DNA of 64,000 bases from Paenarthrobacter sp. GOM3 (GCF_018215265.2 NZ_CP136562.1:3100001-3164000); one strand, 5' to 3'; shown: positions 19,319-31,450, numbered from the stretch's first letter. Translations and numbers: made by a program. The notes: generated by a model from the letters alone, not told the origin.

Positions 19319-19438
19319 AGCGGCCACGCTAGCAGCGTTGTCCACATAGCGGGGTTGCTTGGGCTTGGCCGTGGCAGGCAGGAGTAGTGTTTTCTGCAGG
19401 GCAAACAGCATTTGCCCCGTCTTGTCAGGAGGAATGCC

Positions 19439-20683
19439 ATGCCATTGATTCGTCGCGTGGCATTCCTGTCGTTGCACACCTCCCCCATGGAGCAACCTGG
19501 CGCCGGGGACGCCGGCGGAATGAACGTCTACGTGCGGGCCCTCGCCATGGCATTGGCTGAGACCGGCGTGGAAGTGGAAATCTTCACGCGCTCCACCAAA
19601 GCCAACCAGCCCGCCGTCGAGCATCCCGGGCCTGGCGTCTGCGTCCACAACGTCATGGCGGGACCGCGCCGGAAGATTCCCAAGGAAGAGCTACCCGAAC
19701 TCCTCCACCAAATGGTGGGGGAAATCGACCGGATCCGGCACGAACAACTCCACGGCCGGTACGACGCCATCCACTCGCACTACTGGGTTTCCGGGGTGGC
19801 GGGCCTCGAACTATCGGAGCTCTGGGGTGTCCCTTTGGTGCACACCATGCACACCATGGCCAAGGTCAAGAACCTCGTGCTCCAGTCCGGCGAGCGCCCC
19901 GAACCGCGTCGAAGGGAAGAAGGCGAACAAAGGATTGTCGACGGTGCTGCCCGCCTGGTGGCCAACACCCCCGCCGAGGCCGAAGAACTCGTCTCGCACT
20001 ACGGGGCCGACCGCGACCGAATCGACGTAGCACCGCCCGGGGTCGACCTCAACGTCTTCACACCGGCCTTCCGTAAGAAATCCCGCGCCCTCAGGGGGGT
20101 GCGCCCGGAGAGTTTCCACATCCTCTTCGCCGGCCGGATCCAGCGGCTCAAAGGTCCGCAGGTGTTCGTGAAAGCCGCCGGAATCCTGCGTCGGCGCCGG
20201 CCCGACATCGACCTCGAAATGACCATCCTGGGATCCCTCAGCGGATCGAAGGACTTCAACCTCAAGCAGATCATTCACGACGCCGGGCTCGACGACGTCG
20301 TCACCCACCGGCCCCCCGTCGTAGCTCCCGAGTTGGCCAGCTGGTTCCGCTCCGCGGACGTCGTGGCCATGCCGTCCTTCAGCGAGTCCTTTGGGCTGGT
20401 CGCCTTGGAAGCACAGGCGTGTGGCACACCCGTTATTGCCACCAACGTCGGCGGCCTTTCCCGCGCCATCTCCGATGGGCGCACCGGTCTGCTGGTGGAT
20501 GGGCACGACCCCTCGGACTGGGCAGACGCCCTGGAAGACCTCTACGACGACGTCCAGACCCGCGAAGGCATGGGACGGCTTGCGGCCACTCACGCCGAGT
20601 CCTTCGGGTGGCAGCGGACGGCCGCGATCACCCTGGAGAGCTACCGGGAAGCTGTCAGCGGTTTGTTGGTCCCCAGGCGCTGA
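19439..20683 (+). CDS. mshA: D-inositol-3-phosphate glycosyltransferase MshA
   Basis: The first enzyme of mycothiol synthesis, transferring GlcNAc from UDP-GlcNAc to inositol phosphate. It is 414 residues of GT-B fold (GT4): LHTSPMEQPGAGDAGGMNVYV at the N-terminus, AIHSHYWVSGVAGL, HTMHTMAKVKN, the linker VAPPGVDLNVFTP, and the nucleotide-sugar site PSFSESFGLVALEAQACGTPVIA. AGGAGG six bases before the ATG at 19439 fixes the start. The ino1 gene for its inositol phosphate acceptor lies 1.9 kb downstream. Confidence 0.96.
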   Translation: MPLIRRVAFLSLHTSPMEQPGAGDAGGMNVYVRALAMALAETGVEVEIFTRSTKANQPAVEHPGPGVCVHNVMAGPRRKIPKEELPELLHQMVGEIDRIRHEQLHGRYDAIHSHYWVSGVAGLELSELWGVPLVHTMHTMAKVKNLVLQSGERPEPRRREEGEQRIVDGAARLVANTPAEAEELVSHYGADRDRIDVAPPGVDLNVFTPAFRKKSRALRGVRPESFHILFAGRIQRLKGPQVFVKAAGILRRRRPDIDLEMTILGSLSGSKDFNLKQIIHDAGLDDVVTHRPPVVAPELASWFRSADVVAMPSFSESFGLVALEAQACGTPVIATNVGGLSRAISDGRTGLLVDGHDPSDWADALEDLYDDVQTREGMGRLAATHAESFGWQRTAAITLESYREAVSGLLVPRR

Positions 20684-20783
20684 GTCCTCGCCAGTTTGAC
20701 CCAACGGTGCTGGTAGATTGTCGCGCACAGCGCAAGTACGTCCGGCCCGCAGCACCCTGCAAGGCCACAGCCAAAGGACATCG

Positions 20784-22472
20784 ATGTCTGAACAAAAGGT
20801 CTTGAGTGATCTTGAGATTGCCCACAACGCCACCATGCTGCCCATTGAGCAGATCGCCGAGCGTGCAGGAATCGCGGTGGACGCCCTGGAGCTGTATGGG
20901 CCCTACAAGGCCAAAATCAACCCAGCCAAGCTACGGCTCCCCCAGGGCAAGAAACCAGGCAAGGTGGTCCTGGTTTCGGCGATGTCACCCACCCCTGCGG
21001 GCGAAGGCAAATCAACCACCACCGTGGGGCTGGCCGATTCCCTCGCACGCGCAGGGAACAACGTGATGATCGCCTTGCGTGAGCCCTCCCTTGGTCCGAT
21101 CCTGGGGATGAAAGGGGGAGCCACGGGAGGCGGCCTCTCCCAAGTCCTGCCCATGGACGACATCAACCTGCATTTCACCGGGGATTTCCATGCCGTGACC
21201 TCGGCCAACAACGCCCTCATGGCATTGGTGGACAACCACATCTTCCAAGGGAACGCCCTAGGGATCGACCCGCGCCGGATGACCTTCAAACGGGTGCTGG
21301 ACATGAACGACCGCGCATTGAGGGAGGTGGTCATCGGGCTTGGCGGACCGGCGCAGGGGGTTCCCCGGCAAGATGGCTTCGACATCACCGTCGCCTCCGA
21401 AATCATGGCTGTGTTTTGCCTCTCCACGGATCTGGACGACCTGCGGAGCAGGCTCGGTCGGATCACTTTCGGCTACACCTTCGACCGGGCCCCGGTGACC
21501 GTCGCCGACCTCGGCGTTGAGGGAGCCCTCACCATGCTGCTCAAGGACGCGATCAAGCCGAACCTCGTCCAGACCATTGCAGGCACCCCCGCGCTGGTTC
21601 ACGGCGGCCCGTTCGCCAACATAGCCCACGGCTGCAATTCGTTGATTGCAACCCGCACGGCCATGGAACTCGCCGACATCGTTGTCACCGAGGCGGGCTT
21701 CGGAGCAGACCTCGGGGCCGAAAAGTACATGGACATTAAGGCGCGCATCGCAGACGTGGCGCCTTCCGCCGTCGTAGTCGTTGCTACCATCCGCGCGCTG
21801 AAGATGCAGGGCGGTGTTCCCAAGGACCGGCTCGACGAGCCCAATATCGAGGCCGTCGCGGCCGGTGTGGAGAACCTGAAGCGGCACGTCGGCAACGTGG
21901 CAAAGTTCGGCATCTCCCCCGTGGTCTCCATCAATAAATTCGCCACCGACACCCCGGAAGAACTGGAATGGCTTCTGGCCTGGTGCGCAGCAGAGGGCGT
22001 GGATGCGGCAGTCGCCGATGTCTGGGGGCGCGGTGGCGGAGGCGACGGCGGGGATGAGCTCGCCGCGAAGTTAGCCGCCGCACTGGACCGGCCCTCGGAC
22101 TTCCACCACTTGTACCCGTTGGAGCTCTCCGTGGAAGAAAAGATCCAGACCATCGTCCAGGAAATCTACGGGGCAGACGGCGTGGACTTCTCCGTACCGG
22201 CGCTCAAACGCCTCGCCGAGATCGAGAAGAACGGCTGGTCGGGGCTGCCCGTCTGCATGGCCAAGACGCAGTACTCCTTCACTGACGACGCCGCCAGGCT
22301 GGGCGCGCCCAAGGGCTTCAAAGTGCACGTACGTGATCTCATTCCCAAGACCGGGGCGGGGTTCATTGTTGCCCTGACCGGCGCGGTGATGACCATGCCC
22401 GGCCTTCCCAAGGAACCGGCCGCCATGCGCATGGACGTCGACGCCGAGGGCAACCCCACCGGCCTCTTCTAG
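20784..22472 (+). CDS. fhs: Formate-tetrahydrofolate ligase
   Basis: It forms 10-formyl-THF from formate, THF and ATP in one-carbon metabolism. It is 562 residues, normal length. The P-loop is [16 protein letters not shown] near residue 70; further family stretches are [37 protein letters not shown], and [15 protein letters not shown] five bases before the ATG supports the start at 20784. It ends in a hairpin terminator shared with the convergent ino1 gene. Confidence 0.97.
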   Translation: MSEQKVLSDLEIAHNATMLPIEQIAERAGIAVDALELYGPYKAKINPAKLRLPQGKKPGKVVLVSAMSPTPAGEGKSTTTVGLADSLARAGNNVMIALREPSLGPILGMKGGATGGGLSQVLPMDDINLHFTGDFHAVTSANNALMALVDNHIFQGNALGIDPRRMTFKRVLDMNDRALREVVIGLGGPAQGVPRQDGFDITVASEIMAVFCLSTDLDDLRSRLGRITFGYTFDRAPVTVADLGVEGALTMLLKDAIKPNLVQTIAGTPALVHGGPFANIAHGCNSLIATRTAMELADIVVTEAGFGADLGAEKYMDIKARIADVAPSAVVVVATIRALKMQGGVPKDRLDEPNIEAVAAGVENLKRHVGNVAKFGISPVVSINKFATDTPEELEWLLAWCAAEGVDAAVADVWGRGGGGDGGDELAAKLAAALDRPSDFHHLYPLELSVEEKIQTIVQEIYGADGVDFSVPALKRLAEIEKNGWSGLPVCMAKTQYSFTDDAARLGAPKGFKVHVRDLIPKTGAGFIVALTGAVMTMPGLPKEPAAMRMDVDAEGNPTGLF

Positions 22473-22504
22473 CCCATCCCCAGAATCCACCCGCCAAATG
22501 ACAG

Positions 22505-22550
22505 GCGCCCCCGCAACCAGGTGTGTTAAAACCAGGTTGCGGGGGCGCTT
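22505..22550. terminator. Bidirectional terminator between fhs and ino1
   Basis: A perfect 14-bp stem (22505-22518 with 22535-22548, arm GCGCCCCCGCAACC) with a 16-base loop lies between the two convergent stop codons. T-tracts are poor on both sides (only TT on the plus strand). Confidence 0.75.
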
Positions 22551-22568
22551 GTTGAAGGCGTTCGGGCT

Positions 22569-23654
22569 TTAGCGCTCGATGTCGCCGCGAATGAAGGCTT
22601 CCACCTTGTCGCGGGCGAGGTCGTCGTTGAACTGCTCCGGCGGGGACTTCATGAAGTAGCTGGAAGCGGAGAGCAGCGGGCCGCCGATGCCGCGGTCCAG
22701 GCCGATCTTGGCGGCGCGGATGGCGTCGATGATCACGCCGGCAGAGTTCGGGGAGTCCCATACTTCGAGCTTGTACTCGAGCGACACAGGGGCGTCACCG
22801 AAGTTGCGGCCCTCGAGGCGGACGAAGGCCCACTTGCGGTCATCGAGCCAGGCAACGTAGTCGGACGGTCCAATGTGGACGTCGTCGGCGTGCAGTTCAG
22901 CCTCCACGTTGGAGGTCACGGCCTGGGTCTTGGAGATCTTCTTGGACTCGAGGCGGTCGCGCTCAAGCATGTTCTTGAAGTCCATGTTGCCGCCGACGTT
23001 CAGCTGGTACGTACGGTCCAGGGTGACGCCGCGGTCTTCGAACAGCTTGGCCATGACGCGGTGGGTGATGGTGGCGCCGATCTGGCTTTTGATGTCGTCA
23101 CCAACAATCGGGACGCCGGCCTCGGTGAACTTGTCAGCCCACTCCTTGGTACCGGCGATGAACACGGGCAGGGCGTTGACGAATGCGACACCGGCGTCGA
23201 TGGCGCACTGCGCGTAGAACTTGGCGGCCTGTTCCGAACCCACGGGCAGGTAACACACCATGACGTCGACCTTGGCTTCGCGGAGCGCTGCGACGATGTC
23301 CACCGACTCTTCAGGGGCTTCGACGATGGTCTCGCGGTAGTACTTGCCCAAGCCGTCCAGGGTGTGGCCGCGCTGAACGGTGACACCGGTGGCGGGGACG
23401 TCGGCGATCTTGATGGTGTTGTTTTCGCTGGCGCCGATGGCGTCGGCCAGGTCCAGTCCAACCTTCTTGCTGTCGACATCGAAAGCAGCGACGAACTGGA
23501 CGTCATTGACGTGGTACTGACCGAACTCAACGTGCATCAGACCCGGGATCGTGGCCTTCGGGTCAGCCTCGCGGTAGTACTGGACACCTTGGACCAGCGA
23601 TGCAGCGCAGTTTCCTACACCAACAATGGCAACACGAATCGGATGTGAAGACAC
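22569..23654 (-). CDS. ino1: Inositol-3-phosphate synthase
   Basis: It converts glucose 6-phosphate to inositol 3-phosphate with bound NAD+, feeding mycothiol and phosphatidylinositol synthesis. The 361-residue prokaryotic-type protein shows the NAD site [54 protein letters not shown] and [14 protein letters not shown]. The GTG at 23654 has AAAGGAG four bases upstream and gives the family N-terminus; an upstream open stretch is non-coding. It is convergent with fhs. Confidence 0.96.
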   Translation of the reverse strand: MSSHPIRVAIVGVGNCAASLVQGVQYYREADPKATIPGLMHVEFGQYHVNDVQFVAAFDVDSKKVGLDLADAIGASENNTIKIADVPATGVTVQRGHTLDGLGKYYRETIVEAPEESVDIVAALREAKVDVMVCYLPVGSEQAAKFYAQCAIDAGVAFVNALPVFIAGTKEWADKFTEAGVPIVGDDIKSQIGATITHRVMAKLFEDRGVTLDRTYQLNVGGNMDFKNMLERDRLESKKISKTQAVTSNVEAELHADDVHIGPSDYVAWLDDRKWAFVRLEGRNFGDAPVSLEYKLEVWDSPNSAGVIIDAIRAAKIGLDRGIGGPLLSASSYFMKSPPEQFNDDLARDKVEAFIRGDIER

Positions 23655-23762
23655 GGAACTCCTTTGAGAAATAACCTCAGGTGCCTCGCGGGTCCCTGAG
23701 TGTGTCCAGGGCGCGGCTAATTGGCACGGCGCCATTCGGCGCACACTTGCATTCTAACCAAC

Positions 23763-23802
23763 ACAGCAGGGACCGGTTTTGTTCCTTACCGGCCCCTGCT
23801 GT
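23763..23802 (-). terminator. Terminator after the aldo/keto reductase gene
   Basis: A 14-bp stem with one mismatch (23763-23776 with 23789-23802) and a 12-base loop, 19 bases past the reductase stop on the minus strand. The T-tract is weak (TGTTGGTT). Confidence 0.65.
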
Positions 23803-23821
23803 TTGTGTCAGTTCCTGCTGG

Positions 23822-24859
23822 CTACTTCTGCGCCCAAAGGTTGATGTCGGATTCCACCGCGAATTCGTCGATCGCAGTGAGCTCATCCTGGGTGAACGCC
23901 AGGTTGTTGATGGCACTGAGCGTGTCCTCGAGCTGCGCAACGCTGGAGGCCCCGACCAGGGCCGACGTTACGGGCGAGCCCTTGGGCTGGTCGCGCAGGA
24001 TCCATGCAATGGCCATTTGGGCCAGGGATTGCCCACGTCCTTCGGCTATTGCCTTGAGCCCGCGCACACGGTCCAGTTTCTCTTCCGTCAGCGCCGATTC
24101 GGACAAGAACCTTTCCTTGGCGGCACGGGAATCCGCCGGGACACCGTTGAGGTATCGGTCGGTCAGCATCCCCTGGGCAAGCGGCGAGAACGCAATGGAA
24201 CCGGCCCCCACCTGGTCCAATGCCTCGTAAAGGTTGGGTGAGCCGTTCTCAGTCCAGCGGTTGAGCATGGAGTAGCTGGGCTGGTGGATGAGCAGCGGCG
24301 TGCCGAGTTCCTTCAGGATCCGGGCGGCTTCGAGCGTCTGCTCCGGAGTGTAGGAGGAGATGCCGGCGTAGAGGGCCTTGCCGGAGCGGACTGCGTAGTC
24401 CAGCGCGCCCATGGTCTCTTCCAGCGGCGTCTCAGGATCGGGACGGTGGCTGTAGAAGATGTCGACGTAGTCCAGGCCCATCCGCTCCAGCGACTGGTCG
24501 AGGCTGGAGATCAGGTTCTTGCGGGAGCCCCATTCACCATAGGGGCCGGGCCACATGTAGTAACCGGCCTTGGTGGAGATGATGAGTTCGTCCCGGTACG
24601 GCTTGAAGTCGTCCTTCAGGTGGCGCCCGAAGTTCGTCTCGGCGGAACCGTCCGGTGGTCCGTAGTTGTTGGCGAGGTCAAAGTGGGTGACCCCAAGGTC
24701 GAACGCACGGCGCAGGATGGCGCGCTGTTCGTCGAACCGCTTGTCGTCGCCGAAGTTGTGCCAGAGGCCCAAGGAGATGGCGGGAAGCTTTAGTCCACTG
24801 CGTCCGACGCGGCGGTAGGGCATGGTCTCGTAGCGGTTCTCCGCAGCCGAATAAGTCAT
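23822..24859 (-). CDS. Aldo/keto reductase (YghZ-like)
   Basis: A 345-residue NADPH-dependent reductase of the AKR14/YghZ-like group (L-glyceraldehyde 3-phosphate reductase type). The catalytic tetrad region shows THFDLANNYGPP (Asp, Tyr), ISTKAGYYMWPG (Lys) and DIFYSHRPD (His). The C-terminal nucleotide-binding segment is PVTSALVGASSVAQLEDTLSA. The ATG at 24859 is chosen; the frame is open to 24883. It stands between ino1 and treZ on the same strand, with no evident functional tie to either. Confidence 0.9.
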   Translation of the reverse strand: MTYSAAENRYETMPYRRVGRSGLKLPAISLGLWHNFGDDKRFDEQRAILRRAFDLGVTHFDLANNYGPPDGSAETNFGRHLKDDFKPYRDELIISTKAGYYMWPGPYGEWGSRKNLISSLDQSLERMGLDYVDIFYSHRPDPETPLEETMGALDYAVRSGKALYAGISSYTPEQTLEAARILKELGTPLLIHQPSYSMLNRWTENGSPNLYEALDQVGAGSIAFSPLAQGMLTDRYLNGVPADSRAAKERFLSESALTEEKLDRVRGLKAIAEGRGQSLAQMAIAWILRDQPKGSPVTSALVGASSVAQLEDTLSAINNLAFTQDELTAIDEFAVESDINLWAQK

Positions 24860-24935
24860 ACGTTCTATCCTGCCACTGCACAATCCAAGGGTGACGGCGC
24901 GTCCGCTATGTGGGCGCCGTCACCCTCGAATCAGG

Positions 24936-26711
24936 TCAGTTGACGCGTACGACGACGGCGCTGCCGCCAGGAAGCGTCAACGTTCCCTCGTCCAGGACTG
25001 CTTCATGGTCGGTAGCCAGCAGCACGGAGCCGTCCAAAGGTGTCGCGAGTGCTTCCTCCCCGAAGTTGCACACAACCCGCACATCGCCACGGGACATCTG
25101 CAGCCAGCGTTCGTCGTCGTCGAACTCAACGGATGTCTCGCCAAAACCGCCATCCACCAGTTCCGGCGTGTTATGGCGCAGCTGTGCCAGATCCCTGTAC
25201 AGCTGGAGCAGGCGGGCGTGGTCACCCTCTTCTGCTTCCTCCCATTTGAGCTTCGAGCGCTGGAACGTTTCGGGGTCCTGGGGGTCGGGAACCACTGCCG
25301 GGTCCCATCCCATGCGTTCGAACTCCTTGATCCGTCCCTCTGCGGTGGCTTTGCCCAGCTCAGGTTCCGGATGCGAGGTGAAGAACTGCCACGGCGTGGA
25401 CGCGCCATACTCCTCACCCATGAAAAGCATGGGAGTGAAGGGGGACGTCATGGTCAGCACCGCGCCGATGGCCAGTTTCCCGAAGGACAGCGAGGCGGTG
25501 AGCCGGTCGCCGATTGCCCGGTTGCCGATTTGGTCGTGGTTCTGCAGGCATACCACCAGCGCTGACGGGTGTGCCAGGTCGTGCCGGATGGGCCGGCCGT
25601 GGTGCCGCCCGCGGAAGCTGGAGTAGCTGCCATCGTGCAGGAAACCATGTTCCAGGACCTTGGCCAGTACAGCGAGGGAATCGAAATCCGAGTAGTAACC
25701 GGTGGTCTCGCCGCTGAGGTTGACGTGGACCGCGTGGTGGAAGTCGTCGCTCCACTGGCCTTCCAAGCCGTACCCGTTGTCCTGCCGGGGGTAGATGAGC
25801 CGGGGGTTGTTCAGGTCCGACTCCGCGATCAGGGTTTTGGGAACGCCCGTCTCGGCCTCGATCCGGTCCGCCAAGGCCCCAAATTCCTCCAGGATGTGGA
25901 CGGCCCGTTCGTCGCGCAGGGCATGAACGGCATCCAGGCGGAGCCCATCCACGTGGTAGTCGCGGAGCCACATTTCTGCGTTCTCCAGGATGTAGCGGCG
26001 AACATCGTCCGAGCCTGGGCCGTCCAGGTTCACGGAGTCACCCCAGGTGTTGCCCTCCCCCGGCTTCAGGTACGGGCCATACTTGGGCAAATAGTTGCCA
26101 CTGGGTCCGAGGTGGTTGTAGACAACGTCCTGGATAACGCCCAGGCCTGCCGCGTGGGCTGCATCGACGAACCGTTGGTAAGCCGCGGGTCCACCGTACG
26201 GCTCGTGGACGGCGTACCAGAGGACGCCGTCGTAACCCCAGTTGTGGACGCCGTTGAAGCCGTTGACCGGCAGCAACTCGATGAAATCGACGCCGAGGTC
26301 AACCAGGTAGTCCAGTTTCCCGACGGCAGCATCCAGCGTTCCTTCCGGAGTGAAGGTGCCCAGGTGCAGCTCGTAAATGACCGAGCCTTTCAGGGCGCGT
26401 CCCTTCCACCCGGCGTCCTGCCATTGGTGGGCACCGGGATCGAAGATCGCGGACAGGCCGTGGACGCCTTCGGGTTGCCTCCGGGAGCGGGGGTCCGGGA
26501 AGGGCCCTTCCCCGTCCACGAGGTAACCGTAGGACACGCCGTCTGCTCCCTGTTCCACCGCGTCAGCCGGCGCGCGCCACCAACCGGAGGCGGCGCCGTC
26601 GTGCTGTTGTTCCATGTCGTACTCTTGACCGCCGGCGACCAGCCGCACCGAACCAGCGTTCGGTGCCCAGACGTCATAACGGTCTTTTCCAGCAGCGTGC
26701 TCCAGCATCAT
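24936..26711 (-). CDS. treZ: Malto-oligosyltrehalose trehalohydrolase TreZ
   Basis: It releases trehalose from maltooligosyl-trehalose, the last step of the TreY-TreZ route from glycogen. It is 591 residues: an N-terminal beta-sandwich ([14 protein letters not shown]) then the GH13 barrel with [12 protein letters not shown], the nucleophile Asp in [10 protein letters not shown], the acid Glu in LIAESDLN and [16 protein letters not shown] lies right before tandem ATGs, so the second ATG (26708) may be the true start. It is the third gene of glgX-treY-treZ, 55 bases after treY. Confidence 0.95.
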   Translation of the reverse strand: MMLEHAAGKDRYDVWAPNAGSVRLVAGGQEYDMEQQHDGAASGWWRAPADAVEQGADGVSYGYLVDGEGPFPDPRSRRQPEGVHGLSAIFDPGAHQWQDAGWKGRALKGSVIYELHLGTFTPEGTLDAAVGKLDYLVDLGVDFIELLPVNGFNGVHNWGYDGVLWYAVHEPYGGPAAYQRFVDAAHAAGLGVIQDVVYNHLGPSGNYLPKYGPYLKPGEGNTWGDSVNLDGPGSDDVRRYILENAEMWLRDYHVDGLRLDAVHALRDERAVHILEEFGALADRIEAETGVPKTLIAESDLNNPRLIYPRQDNGYGLEGQWSDDFHHAVHVNLSGETTGYYSDFDSLAVLAKVLEHGFLHDGSYSSFRGRHHGRPIRHDLAHPSALVVCLQNHDQIGNRAIGDRLTASLSFGKLAIGAVLTMTSPFTPMLFMGEEYGASTPWQFFTSHPEPELGKATAEGRIKEFERMGWDPAVVPDPQDPETFQRSKLKWEEAEEGDHARLLQLYRDLAQLRHNTPELVDGGFGETSVEFDDDERWLQMSRGDVRVVCNFGEEALATPLDGSVLLATDHEAVLDEGTLTLPGGSAVVVRVN

Positions 26712-26766
26712 GCTCCCTTTAAGTGTTCAAGCGTGCATTGCAGTGACGACGTTGGTCGTTCCGGAA

Positions 26767-29079
26767 TCAGGTGGCAGGTACAAGCAGGGCCACTGGATAG
26801 TGCTCCAGGAGACGGGCAACAGGGACGGCCCCGGCGCTGTAGGACGCACCCGTCAGTTGGTCGGTGCTGTCCACCGTGAGGTCGATGACAGTGTCCCGCC
26901 ACCCTCCGTCCCGTTCGAGCCGTCTGGGCAGCCGGGTGGCCACCGTGAGGGCTCCCCGCTTTTCCGCTCCCCTGTCAAAGGCCACCACATGGCCTGCCGC
27001 CGAACCCCGCGCTGCCACCGGCAGGTAGCCTGCGAACAGCTCCGGCCGATCGCGGCGCAGCCTCAGGGCGCGGGACAGCACCAGCAGCTTGGCCGATTCA
27101 TCCGTGAACTCCGGCTTGGCACCGCCATCCAGCTCCGCGAGTGCCGCGATACGGGCTTGGAAGTCCACCGGCCGCCTGTTGTCCGGATCGGTCAGCGAAC
27201 CATCCCTGAACTCCGTGCCCTGGTAGACGTCCGGGACGCCGGGCATGGTCAGCTGGATCAGCTTCGCTGACAGCGAGTTCGACGTCCCGAAGGGTTCGAG
27301 CTCGGCCACGAAGTTGTTGAGTGCAGCCGCGACTTCGGGGACGTCAAAGGCGGCGTCGACGGCGGTAGCCAGGTGCCGTTCGAACTCGGCGTTGGGGTCG
27401 GTCCAGTTAGTCGAGTTTCCTGCTTCCCGCGCCGCTTTAAGGGCGTAGGACTGCAGGCGTCCACGATCGGCCGGCCAGGCACCGACGATTGACTGCCATA
27501 TCAACGCTGCGAGGGGGCCGTCCGGAATAGGTGCGAGTTGCTGAACTGTTCCCAGGAACAATTCCCATTCCGGAACAGCCTCCGAAATGACCGAAATCCG
27601 GGCGCGGGCGTCCTCGCTCCGTTTGGTGTCGTGCGTGCTCAGCGTGGTCATCGACAACGGCAGGAGCTGTTGACGACGTGCCATGCGCTCGTGGAAAACC
27701 CCCGCGGGGATCGAGAACTCGGTGGGGTCGGCTCCCACTTCCGTGAGCGTCCCCAGCCGCGTGTAGCGGAAGAACGCGGTGTCTTCCACGCCCTTGGCCA
27801 TGACCATTCCGGAGGTCTGCTGGAAACGCCGGGCCAGCGGGCCGGATTCATCAAGGAGCAGTGGCTCCAAGCGACGGAGCACGGTGTCAAGGTCCGGGCG
27901 ATGCCGGGCTGCTTCTTCTATGGACTGGCTCAGGACCTTGGCGCCGTAGGGCAGGTAAGTCCGGTAGATCGGGAAGCAGCAAATAATCTCGGCGAGGGCA
28001 TCGGCGACTTTCCCGTGGGGTAGTTCCAGGGAATCAGGAACCAAACGCGCCAGCCGCAGTATCTCGGAGCGCAGGATCCCGTCGGCAATGCGTCGCTTCG
28101 TCCCACGGATCATGGCGTGGTAATCAGCGGGCGCGTCCGTTCCCCGGAGCCGGGCGTCGAGGGAGTTCAGGTACTCCTCGGCCGTAGGGTCTACGAACAG
28201 ACGGTCCACATCAGCCAGTGCGTCATAGCCTGTGGTGCCTTCACAGTCGAAGGTCTCCGGAAGCTGTTCGCCCGGTTCAAGGATTTTTTCCACCAGCAGG
28301 TATGCCCTGCCGGTAGCCTCCCGAAGCCTGGCCAGGTAGCCTTCCGGATCGGCCAGGCCATCGGGGTGGTCAATCCTCAGCCCGTCAACAAGGCCTTCAC
28401 GGAACCAGCGGACAACTTCTTCGTGCGCTTCGTCGAAAACCCAAGGGATTTCCACGCGCACACCCGCCAAGGTGTTGACCGCGAAGAAGCGCCGGTAGTT
28501 CAGCTCGGCATCCGCACGCCGCCAGCCAACCAGCTCATAGTGCTGCCGGGCGTGCACATCCTTCGGGCTGTCCCCGTCGGAGTAAGTGCCTTCAGCCAAC
28601 GGAAAGGCGTGGTCGTAGTAGCGCAGTTCGCCGTCAACGACCTTGAGCTCGTCGAGGTCATCGTCGCTGCCCAGGACGGGAACACGGATCTTGCCGCCGC
28701 CAAAGTCCCAGTCGACGTCGAAGGCTTCGGCGTACTTGGAACCCCGACCCTCCTTCAGGAGCTGCCACCACCACGAGTTCTGCTTCGGTGAGGCTACTCC
28801 CATGTGGTTTGGCACGATGTCCGCCAGGATGCCGAGGCCCTGTTCGCGGGCCGACCGGGCAAGGGCGTCGAGCCCTTCAGGTCCGCCGCGCGAAGGGTCC
28901 ACGGTTGACGGATCTGTGACATCGTAGCCGTGGTCCGAGCCTTGTTCGGCCGTCAGGATCGGTGACACGTAGACCCAGTCGACTCCCAAAGAGCGCAGAT
29001 AGCCGGTCAGCCCGGCGGCGTCCTGGAGGGTGAAGCCCGGGCGGATCTGCAGCCGATACGTCGAGATGGGAGTTTTCAC
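26767..29079 (-). CDS. treY: Malto-oligosyltrehalose synthase TreY
   Basis: It isomerises the reducing end of maltodextrins to an alpha,alpha-1,1 linkage, making maltooligosyl-trehalose for TreZ. It is 770 residues of GH13 type: [23 protein letters not shown] at the start, [12 protein letters not shown], the nucleophile Asp in [17 protein letters not shown], the Glu in [14 protein letters not shown], and the C-terminal [15 protein letters not shown]. The GTG start overlaps the glgX stop by 4 bases, so translation is coupled. Confidence 0.96.
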   Translation of the reverse strand: MKTPISTYRLQIRPGFTLQDAAGLTGYLRSLGVDWVYVSPILTAEQGSDHGYDVTDPSTVDPSRGGPEGLDALARSAREQGLGILADIVPNHMGVASPKQNSWWWQLLKEGRGSKYAEAFDVDWDFGGGKIRVPVLGSDDDLDELKVVDGELRYYDHAFPLAEGTYSDGDSPKDVHARQHYELVGWRRADAELNYRRFFAVNTLAGVRVEIPWVFDEAHEEVVRWFREGLVDGLRIDHPDGLADPEGYLARLREATGRAYLLVEKILEPGEQLPETFDCEGTTGYDALADVDRLFVDPTAEEYLNSLDARLRGTDAPADYHAMIRGTKRRIADGILRSEILRLARLVPDSLELPHGKVADALAEIICCFPIYRTYLPYGAKVLSQSIEEAARHRPDLDTVLRRLEPLLLDESGPLARRFQQTSGMVMAKGVEDTAFFRYTRLGTLTEVGADPTEFSIPAGVFHERMARRQQLLPLSMTTLSTHDTKRSEDARARISVISEAVPEWELFLGTVQQLAPIPDGPLAALIWQSIVGAWPADRGRLQSYALKAAREAGNSTNWTDPNAEFERHLATAVDAAFDVPEVAAALNNFVAELEPFGTSNSLSAKLIQLTMPGVPDVYQGTEFRDGSLTDPDNRRPVDFQARIAALAELDGGAKPEFTDESAKLLVLSRALRLRRDRPELFAGYLPVAARGSAAGHVVAFDRGAEKRGALTVATRLPRRLERDGGWRDTVIDLTVDSTDQLTGASYSAGAVPVARLLEHYPVALLVPAT

Positions 29080-31382
29080 GCCTGGTCCTCCTTTGAAGCC
29101 GGCTCAGCTGCAGCGTCGCCGTCCTGGCCGCTCCCCTGCGTGGCGGTCCCCTCCCCCTTGTAGTCGAAGGGCAGGGACGTTACGGCGGGAGAAGTGAGCG
29201 ATGCCGTTTCCGGAGTGCTCGTCTGGGTCAGGGCAGCCAAGGATGCAGCCACGGAGTGGTCGGGTTCCACCTCGGGGGTGCTGTGTGCCCGGAGGACCAC
29301 CAGTGACTTCCCGCCGACTTTGAGGATCTGCTCAGGCTTGATGACTCCGGCTTCGGCGCCCTCCCCAGCGGTGTCGATCATGACGTCCCAAGCAGGGGCG
29401 TACTCGTCCGAAGGGATCTGGAAGTCCACCTCTTCCTGGTCAGCGTTGAAGTAGAGCAGGAAATTAACGTCCGTGATCCGACGACCCTGGTTGTCACGGC
29501 CATGGATGCCGTCACCGTTCAGGAAGACGCCCACGGAACGACCAAACGCCTCGTCCCAGTCAGAGGGGCTCATGGTGGTGCCGTCAGCGTCCAGCCAAAC
29601 GATGTCCGGGAGCCGTTCGCCTTCGCCTCGAAGGACAGGGCGTCCGTCGAAGAATCGGCTTCGGCGAAGGCTCGGGTGCTTCGCGCGGAGGGCGCTCACT
29701 GCCGCCGTGAATTCGATCAGGGGCTGGTCCACGTTGTCCCAGTTGATCCATGTGAGTTCGGAGTCCTGGCAGTAGCCGTTGTTGTTGCCGTTTTGCGTAC
29801 GTCCGAGCTCATCGCCATGGAGGAGCATCGGCACGCCCTGTGAGAGGAACAGGGACGCGATGAAGTTGCGCTGCTGGCGGGCCCGCAGCGCAAGCACTGT
29901 GGGATCGTCCGTGGGCCCTTCCTCGCCACAGTTCCAGGAACGGTTGTGTGATTCGCCGTCGTTGTTGTCTTCGCCGTTGGCCTCGTTGTGCTTCTCGTTG
30001 TAGGAAACAAGGTCAGCCAAGGTGAAACCGTCATGGGCGGTGACAAAGTTGATCGAGGCCACCGGCCGGCGGCCAGAGTGTTCGTAAAGGTCGGCCGAAC
30101 CGGTCAGGCGGGACGCGAATTCACCCAGGGTGGAGGGCTCGCCACGCCAGAAGTCACGGACGGTGTCGCGGTACTGGCCGTTCCATTCGGTCCACTGCGG
30201 CGGGAAGTTTCCTACCTGGTAACCGCCCGGGCCAACATCCCACGGCTCGGCAATGAGCTTTACCTGGGAAACTACGGGGTCCTGCTGGATGAGTTCGAAG
30301 AACGTGGACAGCTTGTCCACGTCGTAGAACTCGCGGGCCAGGGTGGAGGCGAGGTCGAAGCGGAAACCATCGACATGCATTTCGGTGACCCAGTACCGCA
30401 GTGAGTCCATCAGCAGCTGCAGGGAGTGCGGGCTGCGGACGTTCAGCGAGTTGCCTGTGCCGGTGTAGTCCATGTAGTACTTCTGGTCATCTTCCACCAG
30501 GCGGTAGTACGCCGAGTTGTCGATGCCCTTGAAGGACAGGGTGGGGCCCAGGTGGTTGCCTTCGGCGGTGTGGTTGTACACGACGTCCAGGATGACTTCG
30601 ATGCCTGCGGTGTGCAGGGCCCGAACCATGGCTTTGAAGTCCTGGACCTGCTGGCCGGTGTCGCCCTTGGAGCTGTAGCTGTTGTGGGGTGCGAAGAAAC
30701 CAATGGTGTTGTAGCCCCAGTAGTTGTTCAGTCCCTTGTCCTGCAGGATGCCGTCATTGACGAACTGGTGCACGGGCATGAGCTCGATGGCTGTGATGCC
30801 CAGCTTCTGCAGGTGGGAAATGACCGCCGGGTGCGCAACGCCGGCGTAGGTGCCGCGCTGTTCCTCGGGAACCTCGGGGTGCATCTGCGTCAGGCCCTTG
30901 ACGTGGGCCTCGTAGATGACCGACTTGTGGTACGGAATCCGCAGCAGCTTGTCGCCATCCCAGTCAAAGAAGGGGTTGATGACGACGCCGAGCATCATGT
31001 GCGCCGCTGAGTCCTCGTCATTTCGGGACTCCGGGTCCCCCAGGTTGTAGGAGAACAGGGACGGGTCCCAGTCGATCTGGCGATGGATGGCCTTGGCGTA
31101 AGGATCCAGCAGCAGCTTGTTGGGGTTGAACCGCTGGCCGGCGTCGGGGTCGTAGGGCCCGTGTACGCGGTACCCATACTTCTGCCCGGGCTGAACCTGG
31201 GGAAGGTAACAGTGCCATACATAACCATCAACCTCGGTGACATCTACGCGGACTTCCCCGCCGTCGTCGTCGAAGAGGCACAATTCCACTTTTTCGGCCT
31301 TCTCGCTAAACAGCGCGAAGTTGGTGCCGGTGCCGTCAAAGGTGGCACCCAGCGGATAAGCCGATCCGGGCCAGACTTCCAT
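29076..31382 (-). CDS. glgX: Glycogen debranching enzyme GlgX/TreX
   Basis: A 768-residue isoamylase-type enzyme that hydrolyses alpha-1,6 branches of glycogen, supplying linear maltodextrins to TreY. An N-terminal CBM48-like domain ([33 protein letters not shown]) precedes the GH13 barrel with [11 protein letters not shown], nucleophile Asp in [10 protein letters not shown], Glu in [12 protein letters not shown] and [18 protein letters not shown]. The C-terminus has a Ser/Thr/Glu-rich tail of about 60 residues. AGAGGAGAACGC before the ATG at 31382 sets the start. First gene of the trehalose operon. Confidence 0.95.
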   Translation of the reverse strand: MEVWPGSAYPLGATFDGTGTNFALFSEKAEKVELCLFDDDGGEVRVDVTEVDGYVWHCYLPQVQPGQKYGYRVHGPYDPDAGQRFNPNKLLLDPYAKAIHRQIDWDPSLFSYNLGDPESRNDEDSAAHMMLGVVINPFFDWDGDKLLRIPYHKSVIYEAHVKGLTQMHPEVPEEQRGTYAGVAHPAVISHLQKLGITAIELMPVHQFVNDGILQDKGLNNYWGYNTIGFFAPHNSYSSKGDTGQQVQDFKAMVRALHTAGIEVILDVVYNHTAEGNHLGPTLSFKGIDNSAYYRLVEDDQKYYMDYTGTGNSLNVRSPHSLQLLMDSLRYWVTEMHVDGFRFDLASTLAREFYDVDKLSTFFELIQQDPVVSQVKLIAEPWDVGPGGYQVGNFPPQWTEWNGQYRDTVRDFWRGEPSTLGEFASRLTGSADLYEHSGRRPVASINFVTAHDGFTLADLVSYNEKHNEANGEDNNDGESHNRSWNCGEEGPTDDPTVLALRARQQRNFIASLFLSQGVPMLLHGDELGRTQNGNNNGYCQDSELTWINWDNVDQPLIEFTAAVSALRAKHPSLRRSRFFDGRPVLRGEGERLPDIVWLDADGTTMSPSDWDEAFGRSVGVFLNGDGIHGRDNQGRRITDVNFLLYFNADQEEVDFQIPSDEYAPAWDVMIDTAGEGAEAGVIKPEQILKVGGKSLVVLRAHSTPEVEPDHSVAASLAALTQTSTPETASLTSPAVTSLPFDYKGEGTATQGSGQDGDAAAEPASKEDQA

Positions 31383-31450
31383 GCGTTCTCCTCTTGATGA
31401 TGCGAACAACTGTTGCAAGCCTACAGACGACCTATGAACAGACAGTAACC

